A DNA stretch of 64,000 bases from assembly GCF_017114865.1 (NCBI RefSeq), contig NZ_JADEYH010000005.1, positions 124,001-188,000 of the forward strand, in the 5' to 3' direction. The notes beneath the pieces are model-generated. The model saw only the letters and a list, made by a program, of their open reading frames with translations. It ran no database searches and was not told where the DNA came from. Made by a program: the position numbers and the translations under genes. The number at the start of each line of letters is the position of its first letter. Position 1 is the first letter of the stretch. The DNA comes from Streptomyces verrucosisporus (GTDB lineage: Bacteria; Actinomycetota; Actinomycetes; Streptomycetales; Streptomycetaceae). This document shows, in pieces, positions 1 to 7,866 of the stretch.

Positions 1-1
1 G

Positions 2-145
2 CCGCTGGAGCGTCACCGGGTGCTGTGGCACCCGGGCCCGCCCGGCGACCCGCACGGCCGCCGTCCCGACCCCCTGCTGCTGCGCATCCGGCCGGAGGAG
101 GTTCTGGAGGCGCTGTCCCTGCTGCCGGAGGTGCGTACCGCTTGA
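2..145 (+). CDS. C-terminal end of an unidentified protein (5' truncated by window edge)
   Basis: The frame is open from the first bases of the window to a TGA at 143-145, giving 47 residues. They are rich in Pro, Arg and Leu and end in a Leu-rich helix-like stretch. I cannot assign a family from so little sequence. The stop overlaps the TTG start of the next gene as TTGA, so the two are probably cotranscribed and translationally coupled. A GGAGG at 127-131 lies inside this reading frame and would serve the downstream start. Confidence 0.55.
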   Translation, partial: PLERHRVLWHPGPPGDPHGRRPDPLLLRIRPEEVLEALSLLPEVRTA

Positions 146-1014
146 ACGGCTCACCGATAGGCGTGGTCATCGCCACCCGCGACCGCGCCGACAGCCTCGC
201 GCGCACGCTGCGTGCGCTGACCTCACTGCCCGAGCGCCCGCCGGTGCTGGTGGTTGACAACGCCTCGGCCGACCACACCCGCACCATGGTCGCGTCCCTC
301 TTCCCCCAGGTGGCGCTGATGCCGCTGCCCGAGAACCGCGGGGCGATCGCCCGCAACCTGGGCGTGGCGGCGATGCGGACCCCGTACGTGGCCTTCAGCG
401 ACGACGACTCCTGGTGGGAGCCGGGCTCGCTGGCCGGGGCCGCCGATCTGCTCGACGCCCATCCGCGGCTGGGGCTGATCGCCGCTCGCACCCTGGTTGG
501 CCCCGAGGAGGCCCCCGATCCCCTGAACGACCTGCTGGCCGACTCCCCGCTGGGCACGGCCCGGGATCTGCCCGGCCCGCAGGTTCTGGGTTTCCTGGCA
601 TGCGCCTCGGTGGTGCGGCGGTCGGCGTTCCTGGACGCCGGGGGGTTCCATCCGCTGCTGTTCTTCGGCGCCGAGGAGACCCTGCTCGCCTACGACCTGG
701 CCGCCCGGGGCTGGGGGGTCGTCCACTGCCCCGGGGTCGTCGCCCACCACCACCCCGGTCCCTCGCCGCGCTCCGGGCGCGGCTCCCAAATGCTGCGCAA
801 CGGACTGCTCACCACCTGGCTGCGCCGGCCGCTGCCGCTGGCCGCACGCCGCACCGGGGCGCTGGCCGCGCGGGCCCACCGCGACCCGGAGGCCCGCCGC
901 GCCCTGCTCGGCGCGCTGGCCCGGCTGCCGTCGGCGGTGCGCGCCCGCAGGCCCCTGCCGCCGTACACCGAGGAAGCCGCACGCCGTGTGGAAGGACAGC
1001 TCCGTGGCCCCTGA
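142..1014 (+). CDS. glycosyltransferase family 2 protein (first of a tandem pair)
   Basis: Predicted cytoplasmic GT-A fold transferase of about 290 residues that would move a sugar from a nucleotide donor to an unknown acceptor. The N-terminus has the family-2 pattern GVVIATRDRADSL, then VVDNAS and a triple Asp metal/nucleotide motif (SDDDSWW, Asp 87-89). A GAEETLLAYDLAARGW segment matches the acceptor/catalytic base region. I chose TTG at 142 because it overlaps the previous stop (TTGA), has GGAGG about 10 nt upstream and begins just before the Rossmann-like strand. An open frame further upstream is proline-rich and unlike the family. The next gene is a close paralogue and overlaps by 11 nt. 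The substrate is unknown. Confidence 0.85.
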   Translation: MNGSPIGVVIATRDRADSLARTLRALTSLPERPPVLVVDNASADHTRTMVASLFPQVALMPLPENRGAIARNLGVAAMRTPYVAFSDDDSWWEPGSLAGAADLLDAHPRLGLIAARTLVGPEEAPDPLNDLLADSPLGTARDLPGPQVLGFLACASVVRRSAFLDAGGFHPLLFFGAEETLLAYDLAARGWGVVHCPGVVAHHHPGPSPRSGRGSQMLRNGLLTTWLRRPLPLAARRTGALAARAHRDPEARRALLGALARLPSAVRARRPLPPYTEEAARRVEGQLRGP

Positions 1015-1984
1015 GCACCCCGGAACCGCCGGAACCGGCAGGACCGCCGAAGCCGCCGAAGCCGCCGGGCCCACCGGAGGCGGCGGGGACGGCGGCTCCC
1101 GGGTCTCGGTCGTGGTGATCACCCACAACCGCCGCGAGGAGCTGCTGCGCACCCTGGGCCGGCTGGCCGAACTGCCCGAGCGGCCGCCGGTGTTCGTCGT
1201 CGACAACGCCTCGGCGGACGGCACCGCCGAGACCGTCGCACGCATCCATCCATGGGTGCGGCTGCTGCGGTCGGAGCGGAATCTGGGGGCGGTGGGACGC
1301 AATGTCGCGGTGGAGCGCGTGACCACGCCGTATGTGGCCTTCTGCGACGACGACTCATGGTGGGAGCCGGGCTCGCTGGCCAAGGCCGCCGATCTGCTCG
1401 ACGCCCGCCCCCGCCTGGCGGCGGTCACCGCGCGCATCGTGGTGGAGCCCGGCGGGGCCGAGGACCCGATCGTCGCCGAACTGCGCGGCTCCCCGCTGTC
1501 CGGCCCCGGGTGGCTGCCCGGTCCGGCCCTGGGCTCGTTCCTGGCCGCGGCCACGGTGCTGCGCACCGACGCCTTCCGTAGGGCGGGCGGTTTCTCGCCC
1601 CGGCTGTGGCTGGGCGGCGAGGAGGAACTGCTGGCCACCGATCTGATGGTGCGCGGCTGGTGGCTGGCCTACGCGGAGGAGCTGACGGTCCACCACGCGC
1701 CCTCGGCGGTGCGGGACGCGACCGCGCGCCGGGAGGACGGGCTGCGCAACACGCTGTGGTTCGGCTGGCTGCGCCGGCCGCTGCCCGCGGCGCTGCGCCG
1801 CACCTGGCGGCTGGCGCGCACGGTGCCGCGCGACGCGGCGTCGGCGCGGGCCTTCGGCCGGGCACTGGCGGGGCTGCCGTGGGTGCTGCGCGAGCGCCGG
1901 GCGGTGCCGGCGGAGGTCGAGGAGCGGCTGCGGCTGCTGGAGGAGGAGCAGCGCCGCTCCTCCGCCCGCCGCTACGTCGGCTGA
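1004..1984 (+). CDS. glycosyltransferase family 2 protein (second of a tandem pair)
   Basis: About 326 residues, clearly paralogous to the gene before it. Both share VVDNASAD, TPYVAF-DDDSWWEPGSLA, AADLLDA-PRL and the WLRRPLP segment near the C-terminus. The metal-binding Asp triplet is at residues 115-117. The start is GTG 1004, with AAGGA at 992-996 about 8 nt upstream; GTG 986 is possible but has no ribosome site. The N-terminal 35 residues are an Ala/Gly/Glu-rich linker missing from the first copy. The arrangement indicates local duplication and two sequential sugar transfers, or partners acting on one glycan. A perfect hairpin follows the stop. Confidence 0.85.
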   Translation: MAPEHPGTAGTGRTAEAAEAAGPTGGGGDGGSRVSVVVITHNRREELLRTLGRLAELPERPPVFVVDNASADGTAETVARIHPWVRLLRSERNLGAVGRNVAVERVTTPYVAFCDDDSWWEPGSLAKAADLLDARPRLAAVTARIVVEPGGAEDPIVAELRGSPLSGPGWLPGPALGSFLAAATVLRTDAFRRAGGFSPRLWLGGEEELLATDLMVRGWWLAYAEELTVHHAPSAVRDATARREDGLRNTLWFGWLRRPLPAALRRTWRLARTVPRDAASARAFGRALAGLPWVLRERRAVPAEVEERLRLLEEEQRRSSARRYVG

Positions 1985-1987
1985 GGC

Positions 1988-2050
1988 GGGCGGTACGGCC
2001 GGCGCCGTGCCGGGGTGCTCCCGCCCGGCACGGCGCCGGCCGTACCGCCC
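1988..2050. terminator. bidirectional terminator hairpin
   Basis: A perfect 27-bp inverted repeat (1988-2014 pairing with 2024-2050) with a 9-nt loop sits between the converging glycosyltransferase and ChaB-like genes. It has no U-tract, as is usual in streptomycetes. Confidence 0.85.
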
Positions 2051-2085
2051 GGGCCGGAACCCGGCCGGGTCCCGGCCGGGACCGG

Positions 2086-2487
2086 CTAGGAGCGCGCCTC
2101 GCGGGTCCTGGAGCGGTTGGCCTTGCGGATGGCCCGCAGCAGCTCGTCCTTGGTCATCCGGGAGCGTCCGCCTATGTCCAGCCGCTGGGCGATGGAGTAC
2201 AGGTGCTCCTTGCTGGCGTTCTCGTCGACGCCCTCACCGCTGCGCCCGCCCCTGCCGCGCGGGCGGGCGGCCCGCTCGTCGGAGGGCCCCTTGCGGCCGC
2301 CCTCCTTGCGTTCCCAGTGGTCGCCCACCTTCTCGAACTTGTGCTTCAGGGCGCTGTAGGCGGTCTGGTGTGCGCGCCGGCCCTCTCCGTACTCCTCCAC
2401 CGCGGAGTCGTGGGCCTTGATCCAGGTGCGCTGCGCCTCCTCGGGGGAGCGCTCCAGGGTCGACGGAAGCTCCTTCCGTTCGGGCAC
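2086..2487 (-). CDS. ChaB family protein with Rho-N-like C-terminus
   Basis: A basic protein of 133 residues. The N-terminal half (LPSTLERSPEEAQRTWIKAH through HKFEKVGDHWERK) is the ChaB fold, named for the putative cation transport regulator of E. coli. After a Gly/Arg-rich linker, the last 40 residues (SKEHLYSIAQRLDIGGRSRM) resemble the Rho N-terminal/SAP-like helical domain, which suggests nucleic-acid contact. The start is GTG 2487 with GGAGG 8 nt upstream; a GTG three codons earlier would sit on the ribosome site. Such ChaB-Rho_N proteins are common and uncharacterised in streptomycetes. No true cation-transport role should be assumed. Confidence 0.8.
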   Translation of the reverse strand: MPERKELPSTLERSPEEAQRTWIKAHDSAVEEYGEGRRAHQTAYSALKHKFEKVGDHWERKEGGRKGPSDERAARPRGRGGRSGEGVDENASKEHLYSIAQRLDIGGRSRMTKDELLRAIRKANRSRTREARS

Positions 2488-2647
2488 CTTCCTCACCTCC
2501 GATTCGTCGGGTCCGTTACGGCTTCCCGGCCGTCGGTCACGGAAACGGCAGGTGTCGATGCGCACCGGCAGGGTCACCCGCATCCGAGGGGGCCGCGGCG
2601 GGGCCCTCCCACGAGATCCCGACCAGACGCCGAGAGGGGTGCCGACC

Positions 2648-3082
2648 ATGCGGTACGAGGAGCTCACCGGCCAGGTGCAGGCGCACGCGGACCTTCCGGA
2701 CCGGCAGACGGCCGAGCGGGCCCTGCGGGCCACGCTGGAGACGCTGGCGGAGCGGATACCGGACGGCGTGGCCGATCATCTGGCCGCCCAGCTGCCCGGG
2801 GAGGCCGCGGAGTCGCTGCGCCGGGTGGTGGCCGGGCACGAGGCCTCGCCGCAGCGGCGGGCGGAGGCCCGCACCCACGGCGAGCCGTTCGACCTGACCA
2901 CCTTCGCCGGGCGGGTGGCCTGGCGGGCCCGCGCGACGGAGGACACCGCGGTGCGGGAGGCCACGGCGGTGCTGGAGGTGCTCGACGCGGCGGTCTCGCC
3001 CGAGTTGATGACCAAGGTGGGCCACGTCCTGCCGCCGGACATCCGCGAACTGCTGCCCTCCACCCGCGCCGAGGAGTACTGA
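2648..3082 (+). CDS. DUF2267 domain-containing protein
   Basis: Acidic soluble protein of 144 residues matching the DUF2267 pattern: an N-terminal helix pair (ERALRATLETLAERIPDGVADHLAAQLP) and a second helical repeat ending in LPPDIRELLP. ATG 2648 follows a purine-rich GAGAGGGG ribosome site. The function is unknown; members are often near stress genes. It has no signal peptide or membrane segment and is a single-gene unit closed by a strong hairpin. Confidence 0.85.
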   Translation: MRYEELTGQVQAHADLPDRQTAERALRATLETLAERIPDGVADHLAAQLPGEAAESLRRVVAGHEASPQRRAEARTHGEPFDLTTFAGRVAWRARATEDTAVREATAVLEVLDAAVSPELMTKVGHVLPPDIRELLPSTRAEEY

Positions 3083-3101
3083 GCCCCGGGCCGCTCCGGC
3101 C

Positions 3102-3161
3102 TCCCTCCTGTCCGCGTCCGGCCGCCCTTCCGGAAGGGCGGCCGGACGCGGACAGGAGGGA
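3102..3161. terminator. perfect 60-nt palindrome, terminator
   Basis: Thirty bases (3102-3131) pair exactly with 3132-3161 with no formal loop (centre TTCCGGAA). It lies between the converging DUF2267 gene and the gene at 3263-3613 and is one of the longest perfect stems in the window. Confidence 0.85.
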
Positions 3162-3262
3162 AGAGGACAGCAGGACGGACGAGGACAGGACGGGCACGGG
3201 CACGGGCGAAGGCCCCCGGGAGCGGGGACAGGCTCCCGGGGGCCTCGCCTGCCGGGCGGCCT

Positions 3263-3613
3263 CTACCGGAAGCGGTTGCCCACCGGCTTGGCGCGCTGGT
3301 CGGGGGTGCCGTGCGGGGGCGGGTTGTACGGCTCCGGCGAGGTCGCCGGGCTGACGGGTGATCCGCCGGGTGTGCCCTGCGGCCCCGAGGGCGGCTCGGC
3401 GCCGCCCGGGGAGCGCGGGCTGCCCTCCTCCAACTGGTGCGCACGGGCCGTCAGCAGCGCGATCACATGGGTGCGGCCGGCGTGTTCGCGCTCGTAGCGG
3501 AGCAGCCGCTCCAGGTCGTCGTGCGACAGGGCCCGGATCCGGTGCTCCAGCTCGCCCGCGGAGAGGTGATCGTAGTCGGGGAACGGGAGTTCGTCGTGAT
3601 CGGTGGTACTCAT
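3263..3613 (-). CDS. small DUF8129-like protein with disordered proline-rich tail
   Basis: 116 residues. Residues 10-65 (LPFPDYDHLSAGELEHRIR, then LLRYEREHAGRTHVIALLTARAHQLEEG) form a compact helical domain recurring in actinobacterial proteins, in which a LPDYD core is followed by two helices. This is the domain I know as DUF8129. The remaining 50 residues are Pro/Gly/Ser-rich and look disordered. No enzymatic motif is visible. It is transcribed away from the methyltransferase at 3807, so the 190-bp gap holds divergent promoters. Confidence 0.65.
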   Translation of the reverse strand: MSTTDHDELPFPDYDHLSAGELEHRIRALSHDDLERLLRYEREHAGRTHVIALLTARAHQLEEGSPRSPGGAEPPSGPQGTPGGSPVSPATSPEPYNPPPHGTPDQRAKPVGNRFR

Positions 3614-3806
3614 CCGTTCCGGGTGTCCGAGCCGGGGGCCGCGAAAACCCGGTGGCCGCCACGATTATCCCGATGGAGGAACCGGGGCAAGCTATACGTA
3701 GCGGGCCGGTGCCGGAACGTCGGCGTTCCGGATCCGTGTACCTGTCAGCCTGGGATCAGTAGCCTCAGGAGTCCCTGTCATATTCACCGACCGGTTGGAG
3801 ACTTTG

Positions 3807-4622
3807 ATGGAGCGTCCCGCCTGGGCTCCGCAGGACATAGACCTGTCCGTGCCGAGCGTTTCCCGCATCTACGACTACTACCTGGGCGGGTCGCACAACT
3901 TCGAGGCCGACCGGGAGGCCGCCCGGCGGGCCATCGAGGTGTTCCCGGGGCTGCCGAAGATCATGCAGGCCAACCGCGCGTTCATGCGCCGGGCCGTCCG
4001 CTTCGCCGCGCGGCAGGGCGTCACCCAGTTCCTCGACATCGGCTCCGGCATCCCGACCTTCGGCAACGTCCACGAGGTCGCACAGGCCGCCGCACCCGGG
4101 GCGAGGGTGGTATACGTCGACAACGACCCCGTCGCCGTCGCCCACAGCCGGGCCGTGCTGGAGGGCCAGGAGGAGCGCACCGGCGTCGTCGCCGCCGACT
4201 TCCGCAAGCCCGAGGACGTCCTCGGCAGCCCCGAGGTGGGCCGGCTGCTCGACCTGGAGCGCCCGGTGGCGCTGCTGCTGGTGGCTCTGCTGCACTTCCT
4301 GGAGGACGACGACGACCCGTGGGGGAAGGTGGCCGGACTGCGCGACGCGCTCGCCCCCGGCAGCCTGCTGGTCCTCACCCACGCCTCGGTCGAGGGCGGC
4401 CCGCGCAGGCCCGAGCAGGGGGATCAGGTGGAGGGCGTCTACCGCAACATCGGCTCGCCCCTGATCATGCGCTCCCGCTCCGAGGTGGAACGCTTCTTCG
4501 ACGGCTTCGAGATGGTCGAGCCCGGTCTGGTGTCCATGCCGAACTGGCGCCCGGACGGACCGGTGGACCAGGAGGACCCCGTGATCTTCACCGGCTTCGG
4601 CGGAGTGGGACGCAAGGCGTGA
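3807..4622 (+). CDS. SAM-dependent methyltransferase (Methyltransf_19 / DUF574)
   Basis: 271 residues. It has the hallmark N-terminus of the streptomycete DUF574 family (SRIYDYYLGGSHNFEADR), then the SAM-binding strand FLDIGSGIPTFGNVHE and the acidic turn VYVDNDPVAVAHS. These proteins are abundant in Streptomyces and their substrates are mostly unknown. ATG 3807 has GGAG 6 nt upstream; an in-frame TTG at 3795 would overlap that site. The stop overlaps the GTG of the c-di-GMP gene as GTGA, so the two should be translated together. Confidence 0.88.
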   Translation: MERPAWAPQDIDLSVPSVSRIYDYYLGGSHNFEADREAARRAIEVFPGLPKIMQANRAFMRRAVRFAARQGVTQFLDIGSGIPTFGNVHEVAQAAAPGARVVYVDNDPVAVAHSRAVLEGQEERTGVVAADFRKPEDVLGSPEVGRLLDLERPVALLLVALLHFLEDDDDPWGKVAGLRDALAPGSLLVLTHASVEGGPRRPEQGDQVEGVYRNIGSPLIMRSRSEVERFFDGFEMVEPGLVSMPNWRPDGPVDQEDPVIFTGFGGVGRKA

Positions 4623-6814
4623 GCCCCACTCCACAGGGGCCCGCCGCCTCCGGACGCCCCCTCGCACCGGAGGCCTCCGGCGACCCTCACGACGGATACC
4701 GCCGCTTCGCCCGGATCTGGAGCCGCGCGGTCTACCCCGCCACGGCCACCTCCATGACCCGCACCGAGTTCGAGGACTACCTCCTGCCCCTGACGCGGAC
4801 CCTCGGCGAGGCTCTGCACGCCCGCCCCTTCGACCCCTCCCCGGGACGCGAGGTGGGGGCGGCGCTCGTCGGGGCGCACTGCACCTCGCCCGAGGCGCTG
4901 CCGCAGGTGCTCGGCGTGGTGGACGCCTATCTGCTGCTGTACTGCAGCGACCCGGCGGTACTGCCGACCGAGGACGGGCGGGCCCGCTGCGCCCGCCTGC
5001 AGCACGCCGTCTCCGCCGGGTTCGCCCGCGCGCTGCAGGAGCGCACCCGCTCCGAGCAGGAGGCGCTGGCCCGGTCCGCGCTCTCGGCGCGGGAGAGCGC
5101 AGAGAAGGCCCTCCACGAGAGCGAGACCCGCTTCCGGGCGGTCTTCGAGGGCGCCACGGTCGGCATCGGGATCGCCGACATGGACGGGACGATCCTCGAC
5201 GTCAACAGTGCGCTGGCGAAGATGTTCGGCGGCTCGGAGCAGCATGTGCGCAGCCGCCGCGTCTCCGACTGGGTCCACCCCGACGACGCACCGGGAGTCT
5301 GGCGGGTCCACGACGAGCTGGTGCGCGGCGAGCGCGACCACTACCGCGTGGAGAAACCGTACACGCGCAGCGACGGCACCGTGCTATGGACCAATCTGAC
5401 CGTCTCGCTGCTGCGCGGACCCGACGGCGAGCCGCGCTACATGCTGGCACTGATGGAGGACATCACCGAGCGGCGCCTGCTGAACCTGCGGCTGCGCTAC
5501 GAGGCCACCCACGACGCGCTGACCGACCTGCCCAACCGCACCCTGTTCTTCGAGCGGCTGGAGCACGTCCTCTCCCCCGGCTCCGGCACCGCCCGGATCG
5601 GCCTGTGCTATCTGGACCTGGACGGCTTCAAGACGGTCAACGACAGCCTGGGCCACTCGGTCGGCGACCAGCTGTTGGTGAACGTGGCCGAGCGGCTGCA
5701 GAGCTGTGTGGCCTCCCCGCGCCACATGGTCGCGCGGATCGGCGGCGACGAGTTCGTGGCCCTGGTCAACGATCCCGCCTCGCGCTCGGAGGTGACGGAC
5801 CTGGCCCGGCGGGCGCTGGACGCGCTGTCCAGCCCGATCCCGCTGGCCGGCCGGGAGCTGCCGGTGCGCGCCAGCATCGGCGTCGTCGAGGGTCCGGTCG
5901 GGGAGCTGACTCCGGCGGAGGTGCTGCGCAGTGCCGACATCACCATGTACCGGGCCAAGGCCAGGGGCGGCAACCGCTACGAGCTGGCCGACCCCGACCG
6001 CGACGCCCGCACCATCAGCCGCCACATGCTGACCACCCATCTGCCCGCGGCCCTGGAAGGCGAGGAGTTCTTCATCGAGTACCAGCCGCTGGTGCGGATG
6101 GAGGACGGCAGAGTGGAGGGCGCCGAGGCCCTGGTGCGCTGGGCGCACCCGCTCCACGGGGTGCTGGGCCCGGACCGCTTCATCCCGCTGGCCGAGCACA
6201 CCGGGCTGATCGTGCCGCTGGGCCGCTGGGTGCTGGAGCAGGCGGTGCGGCAGGCGTGCGAGTGGCAGGTGCGCGGCATCGGCGGCACCCGGCCGCTGCG
6301 GGTGAACGTCAACCTCTCGCCGCGGCAGCTGCATCATCCGGAGCTGGTCTCCGAGACCGTGGCGGTGCTGGAGGAGGCCGGGCTGGACCCGGCCTCGCTC
6401 TGCCTGGAGGTCACCGAGAGCGCCCTGATCCGCGCCGACGACGCGGAGCTGAAGCCTTTACGCCGGCTCGCCGACCTGGGGGTTCGGATCGCCCTGGACG
6501 ACTTCGGCACCGGCTACTCGAACCTGGCCAGTCTGCGCAGGCTGCCCGCGACCACACTGAAGCTGGACCGCTCCTTCACCCGGGGCCTCCAGCAGGACCC
6601 GGCCGACCCGGTCGACCTCAAGGTCGTCGAGGGCATCGTCTCGCTGGCGCACGCCCTGGAGCTGGCCGTGACCGTCGAGGGCGTGGAGACCGCGGCCCAG
6701 GCCGACCAGCTGCGGAAGCTGGGCTGCGACTCCGCCCAGGGCTGGTACTACGCCCGGCCCGGCCCGCCCGAGCGCCTGTCCTCGCGGGCGCTGCCGCTGG
6801 CCGCCGGGCAGTGA
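4619..6814 (+). CDS. PAS-GGDEF-EAL cyclic-di-GMP turnover protein with a TTA codon
   Basis: About 731 residues with no membrane segment. The N-terminal 150 residues are a helical sensor-like region, followed by a short coiled stretch, a PAS/PAC domain (about 168-290), a diguanylate cyclase domain with intact GGDEF (375-379) and an EAL phosphodiesterase domain with EAL at 503-505 plus the NVNLSP, LEVTES, DDFGTGYS and EGVET motifs. Both catalytic sites look complete. The RxxD inhibitory site before GGDEF is absent (SPRH occupies that place). The order resembles RmdA/CdgA-type regulators of Streptomyces development, but I cannot name the orthologue. Leu-614 (6458-6460) is encoded by TTA, so translation probably depends on the bldA tRNA. 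The start is GTG 4619, overlapping the methyltransferase stop. Confidence 0.88.
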   Translation: MSPTPQGPAASGRPLAPEASGDPHDGYRRFARIWSRAVYPATATSMTRTEFEDYLLPLTRTLGEALHARPFDPSPGREVGAALVGAHCTSPEALPQVLGVVDAYLLLYCSDPAVLPTEDGRARCARLQHAVSAGFARALQERTRSEQEALARSALSARESAEKALHESETRFRAVFEGATVGIGIADMDGTILDVNSALAKMFGGSEQHVRSRRVSDWVHPDDAPGVWRVHDELVRGERDHYRVEKPYTRSDGTVLWTNLTVSLLRGPDGEPRYMLALMEDITERRLLNLRLRYEATHDALTDLPNRTLFFERLEHVLSPGSGTARIGLCYLDLDGFKTVNDSLGHSVGDQLLVNVAERLQSCVASPRHMVARIGGDEFVALVNDPASRSEVTDLARRALDALSSPIPLAGRELPVRASIGVVEGPVGELTPAEVLRSADITMYRAKARGGNRYELADPDRDARTISRHMLTTHLPAALEGEEFFIEYQPLVRMEDGRVEGAEALVRWAHPLHGVLGPDRFIPLAEHTGLIVPLGRWVLEQAVRQACEWQVRGIGGTRPLRVNVNLSPRQLHHPELVSETVAVLEEAGLDPASLCLEVTESALIRADDAELKPLRRLADLGVRIALDDFGTGYSNLASLRRLPATTLKLDRSFTRGLQQDPADPVDLKVVEGIVSLAHALELAVTVEGVETAAQADQLRKLGCDSAQGWYYARPGPPERLSSRALPLAAGQ

Positions 6815-6886
6815 CGTGCGGACGCGGGGTGACGTGGGGTGGCGTGCGGGCCGGACACACGGCACGGCGCCCGGTCCGCGCCGCGG

Positions 6887-7231
6887 TCAGGACGCCCTGA
6901 CGGGGTCGTGACCCAGCGACATCATCCGGTGGCGCCAGTCCGAGTCCCGTACCGCCTCGGCGACGCGCACCCGCTCGCGTTCGGCGCCTACGGTGTCGAC
7001 GACCTCGCGCATCACCGCGACGTCGCCGTCGGTGAGGTCCGTGCGGCGCTTGCGCAGGATCGCCAGCACCTGCCGCCCCCGCTCGGAGCCCGCCTGCTCG
7101 GGCAGTTCCTCGGTCCGCTCCCCGGCGGCGCTCGTCCTGAGCCATGCCTCCAGTTCGTTCGACGTCATGTTCACCACGGCGTGGAACTCGTCCCACAGAG
7201 CGTCCAGTTCCAGCTCGGAGATGTCGGCCAT
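6887..7231 (-). CDS. DUF3140 domain-containing protein
   Basis: 114 residues. It matches DUF3140 in the N-terminal LDALWDEFHAVVNMTSNELEAWLRT, the GRQVLAILRKRRTDLTD middle and a C-terminal DSDWRHRMMSLGHDP, the typical family ending. ATG 7231 has GGGAGG 8 nt upstream. The protein is small, acidic and soluble. Its function is unknown, and it is a separate transcription unit downstream of soxR on the same strand. Confidence 0.85.
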   Translation of the reverse strand: MADISELELDALWDEFHAVVNMTSNELEAWLRTSAAGERTEELPEQAGSERGRQVLAILRKRRTDLTDGDVAVMREVVDTVGAERERVRVAEAVRDSDWRHRMMSLGHDPVRAS

Positions 7232-7350
7232 CGTCAACCTCCCGGGTCTCTCGCGCCGCGCGAGTGCCCGCGCACCGGCGCGCGGAAACCCGGGCCGGTG
7301 CGTGAGGGACCCGCGCGGCGGACGCGGCACTCGCGCACCGTCCGCGCCCC

Positions 7351-7812
7351 TCAGCCCCCCGGCGGCGCGTCCCCCTCAAGGTAGCGGGCACCGGGCCCCT
7401 CCGAGCCCGCGACGTCCTCCGGGTTGTACAGGCCGCACTTGCGCAGGCTGAGGCAGCCGCAGCCGATGCACCCGGTCAGCCGCTCCTTCAGCCGCTCCAG
7501 TTCGCCGATCCGCGCGTCGATCCGCCGCTGCCAGGTGCGGGCCACGGCGTTCCACTCGGTGGCGCTGGGCGCCCGGTCCACGGGCAGCCGGTCCAGCGCG
7601 GCACGGGCCTCCTCCAGGGACAGGCCGACGCGCTGGGCGGCCCGCACGAAGGCGACCCGCCGCAGGGCGGTGCGCGGATAGCGCCGCTGGTTGCCCGTGG
7701 TCCGCTCGGAGCGGATCAGACCCATCTCCTCGTAGTAGCGCAGGGCGGAGGGCGCGAGCCCGGAGCGGGCGGCCAGCTCCCCGATGGCGAGGCGTCCGTC
7801 TCGGTCGGTCAT
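7351..7812 (-). CDS. soxR: SoxR, redox-sensing MerR-family regulator
   Basis: 153 residues. It has a winged-helix MerR domain (IGELAARSGLAPSALRYYEEMGLI), a dimerisation helix and the [2Fe-2S] cluster motif CIGCGCLSLRKC (Cys 115, 118, 120, 126), which identifies SoxR. In Streptomyces SoxR answers redox-active antibiotics and quinones rather than superoxide in general. I prefer ATG 7812: no Shine-Dalgarno is present, but a TATGCT hexamer on this strand ends 7 nt upstream, which fits a leaderless message. ATG 7824 would add four residues. A perfect-spacing SoxR box lies just upstream, shared with the divergent transketolase genes. Confidence 0.92.
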   Translation of the reverse strand: MTDRDGRLAIGELAARSGLAPSALRYYEEMGLIRSERTTGNQRRYPRTALRRVAFVRAAQRVGLSLEEARAALDRLPVDRAPSATEWNAVARTWQRRIDARIGELERLKERLTGCIGCGCLSLRKCGLYNPEDVAGSEGPGARYLEGDAPPGG

Positions 7813-7829
7813 GTCGGCGAGCATACCGC

Positions 7830-7860
7830 TTGACCTCAAGTCGCCTTGAGGTTGCAGCCT
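7830..7860 (+). promoter_or_regulatory. SoxR-type promoter for the transketolase pair
   Basis: TTGACC (7830-7835), a 19-nt spacer containing the SoxR box and CAGCCT (7855-7860). The overlong spacer is the MerR-family hallmark and has the same geometry as soxS. The predicted transcription start coincides with the ATG at 7867, so the message should be leaderless. Confidence 0.7.
7834..7851. promoter_or_regulatory. SoxR box operator
   Basis: CCTCAAGTCGCCTTGAGG, an 18-bp dyad with arms CCTCAAG/CTTGAGG that match the E. coli soxS operator. It lies between soxR and the transketolase genes, within the spacer of the rightward promoter. Confidence 0.88.
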
Positions 7861-7866
7861 CTTGGC

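Noticed and set aside
3437..4618. N-terminal extension of the c-di-GMP protein back to 3437
   Set aside because: The upstream part is the out-of-frame shadow of the DUF574 methyltransferase gene; GTG 4619 gives a clean GTGA-coupled start.
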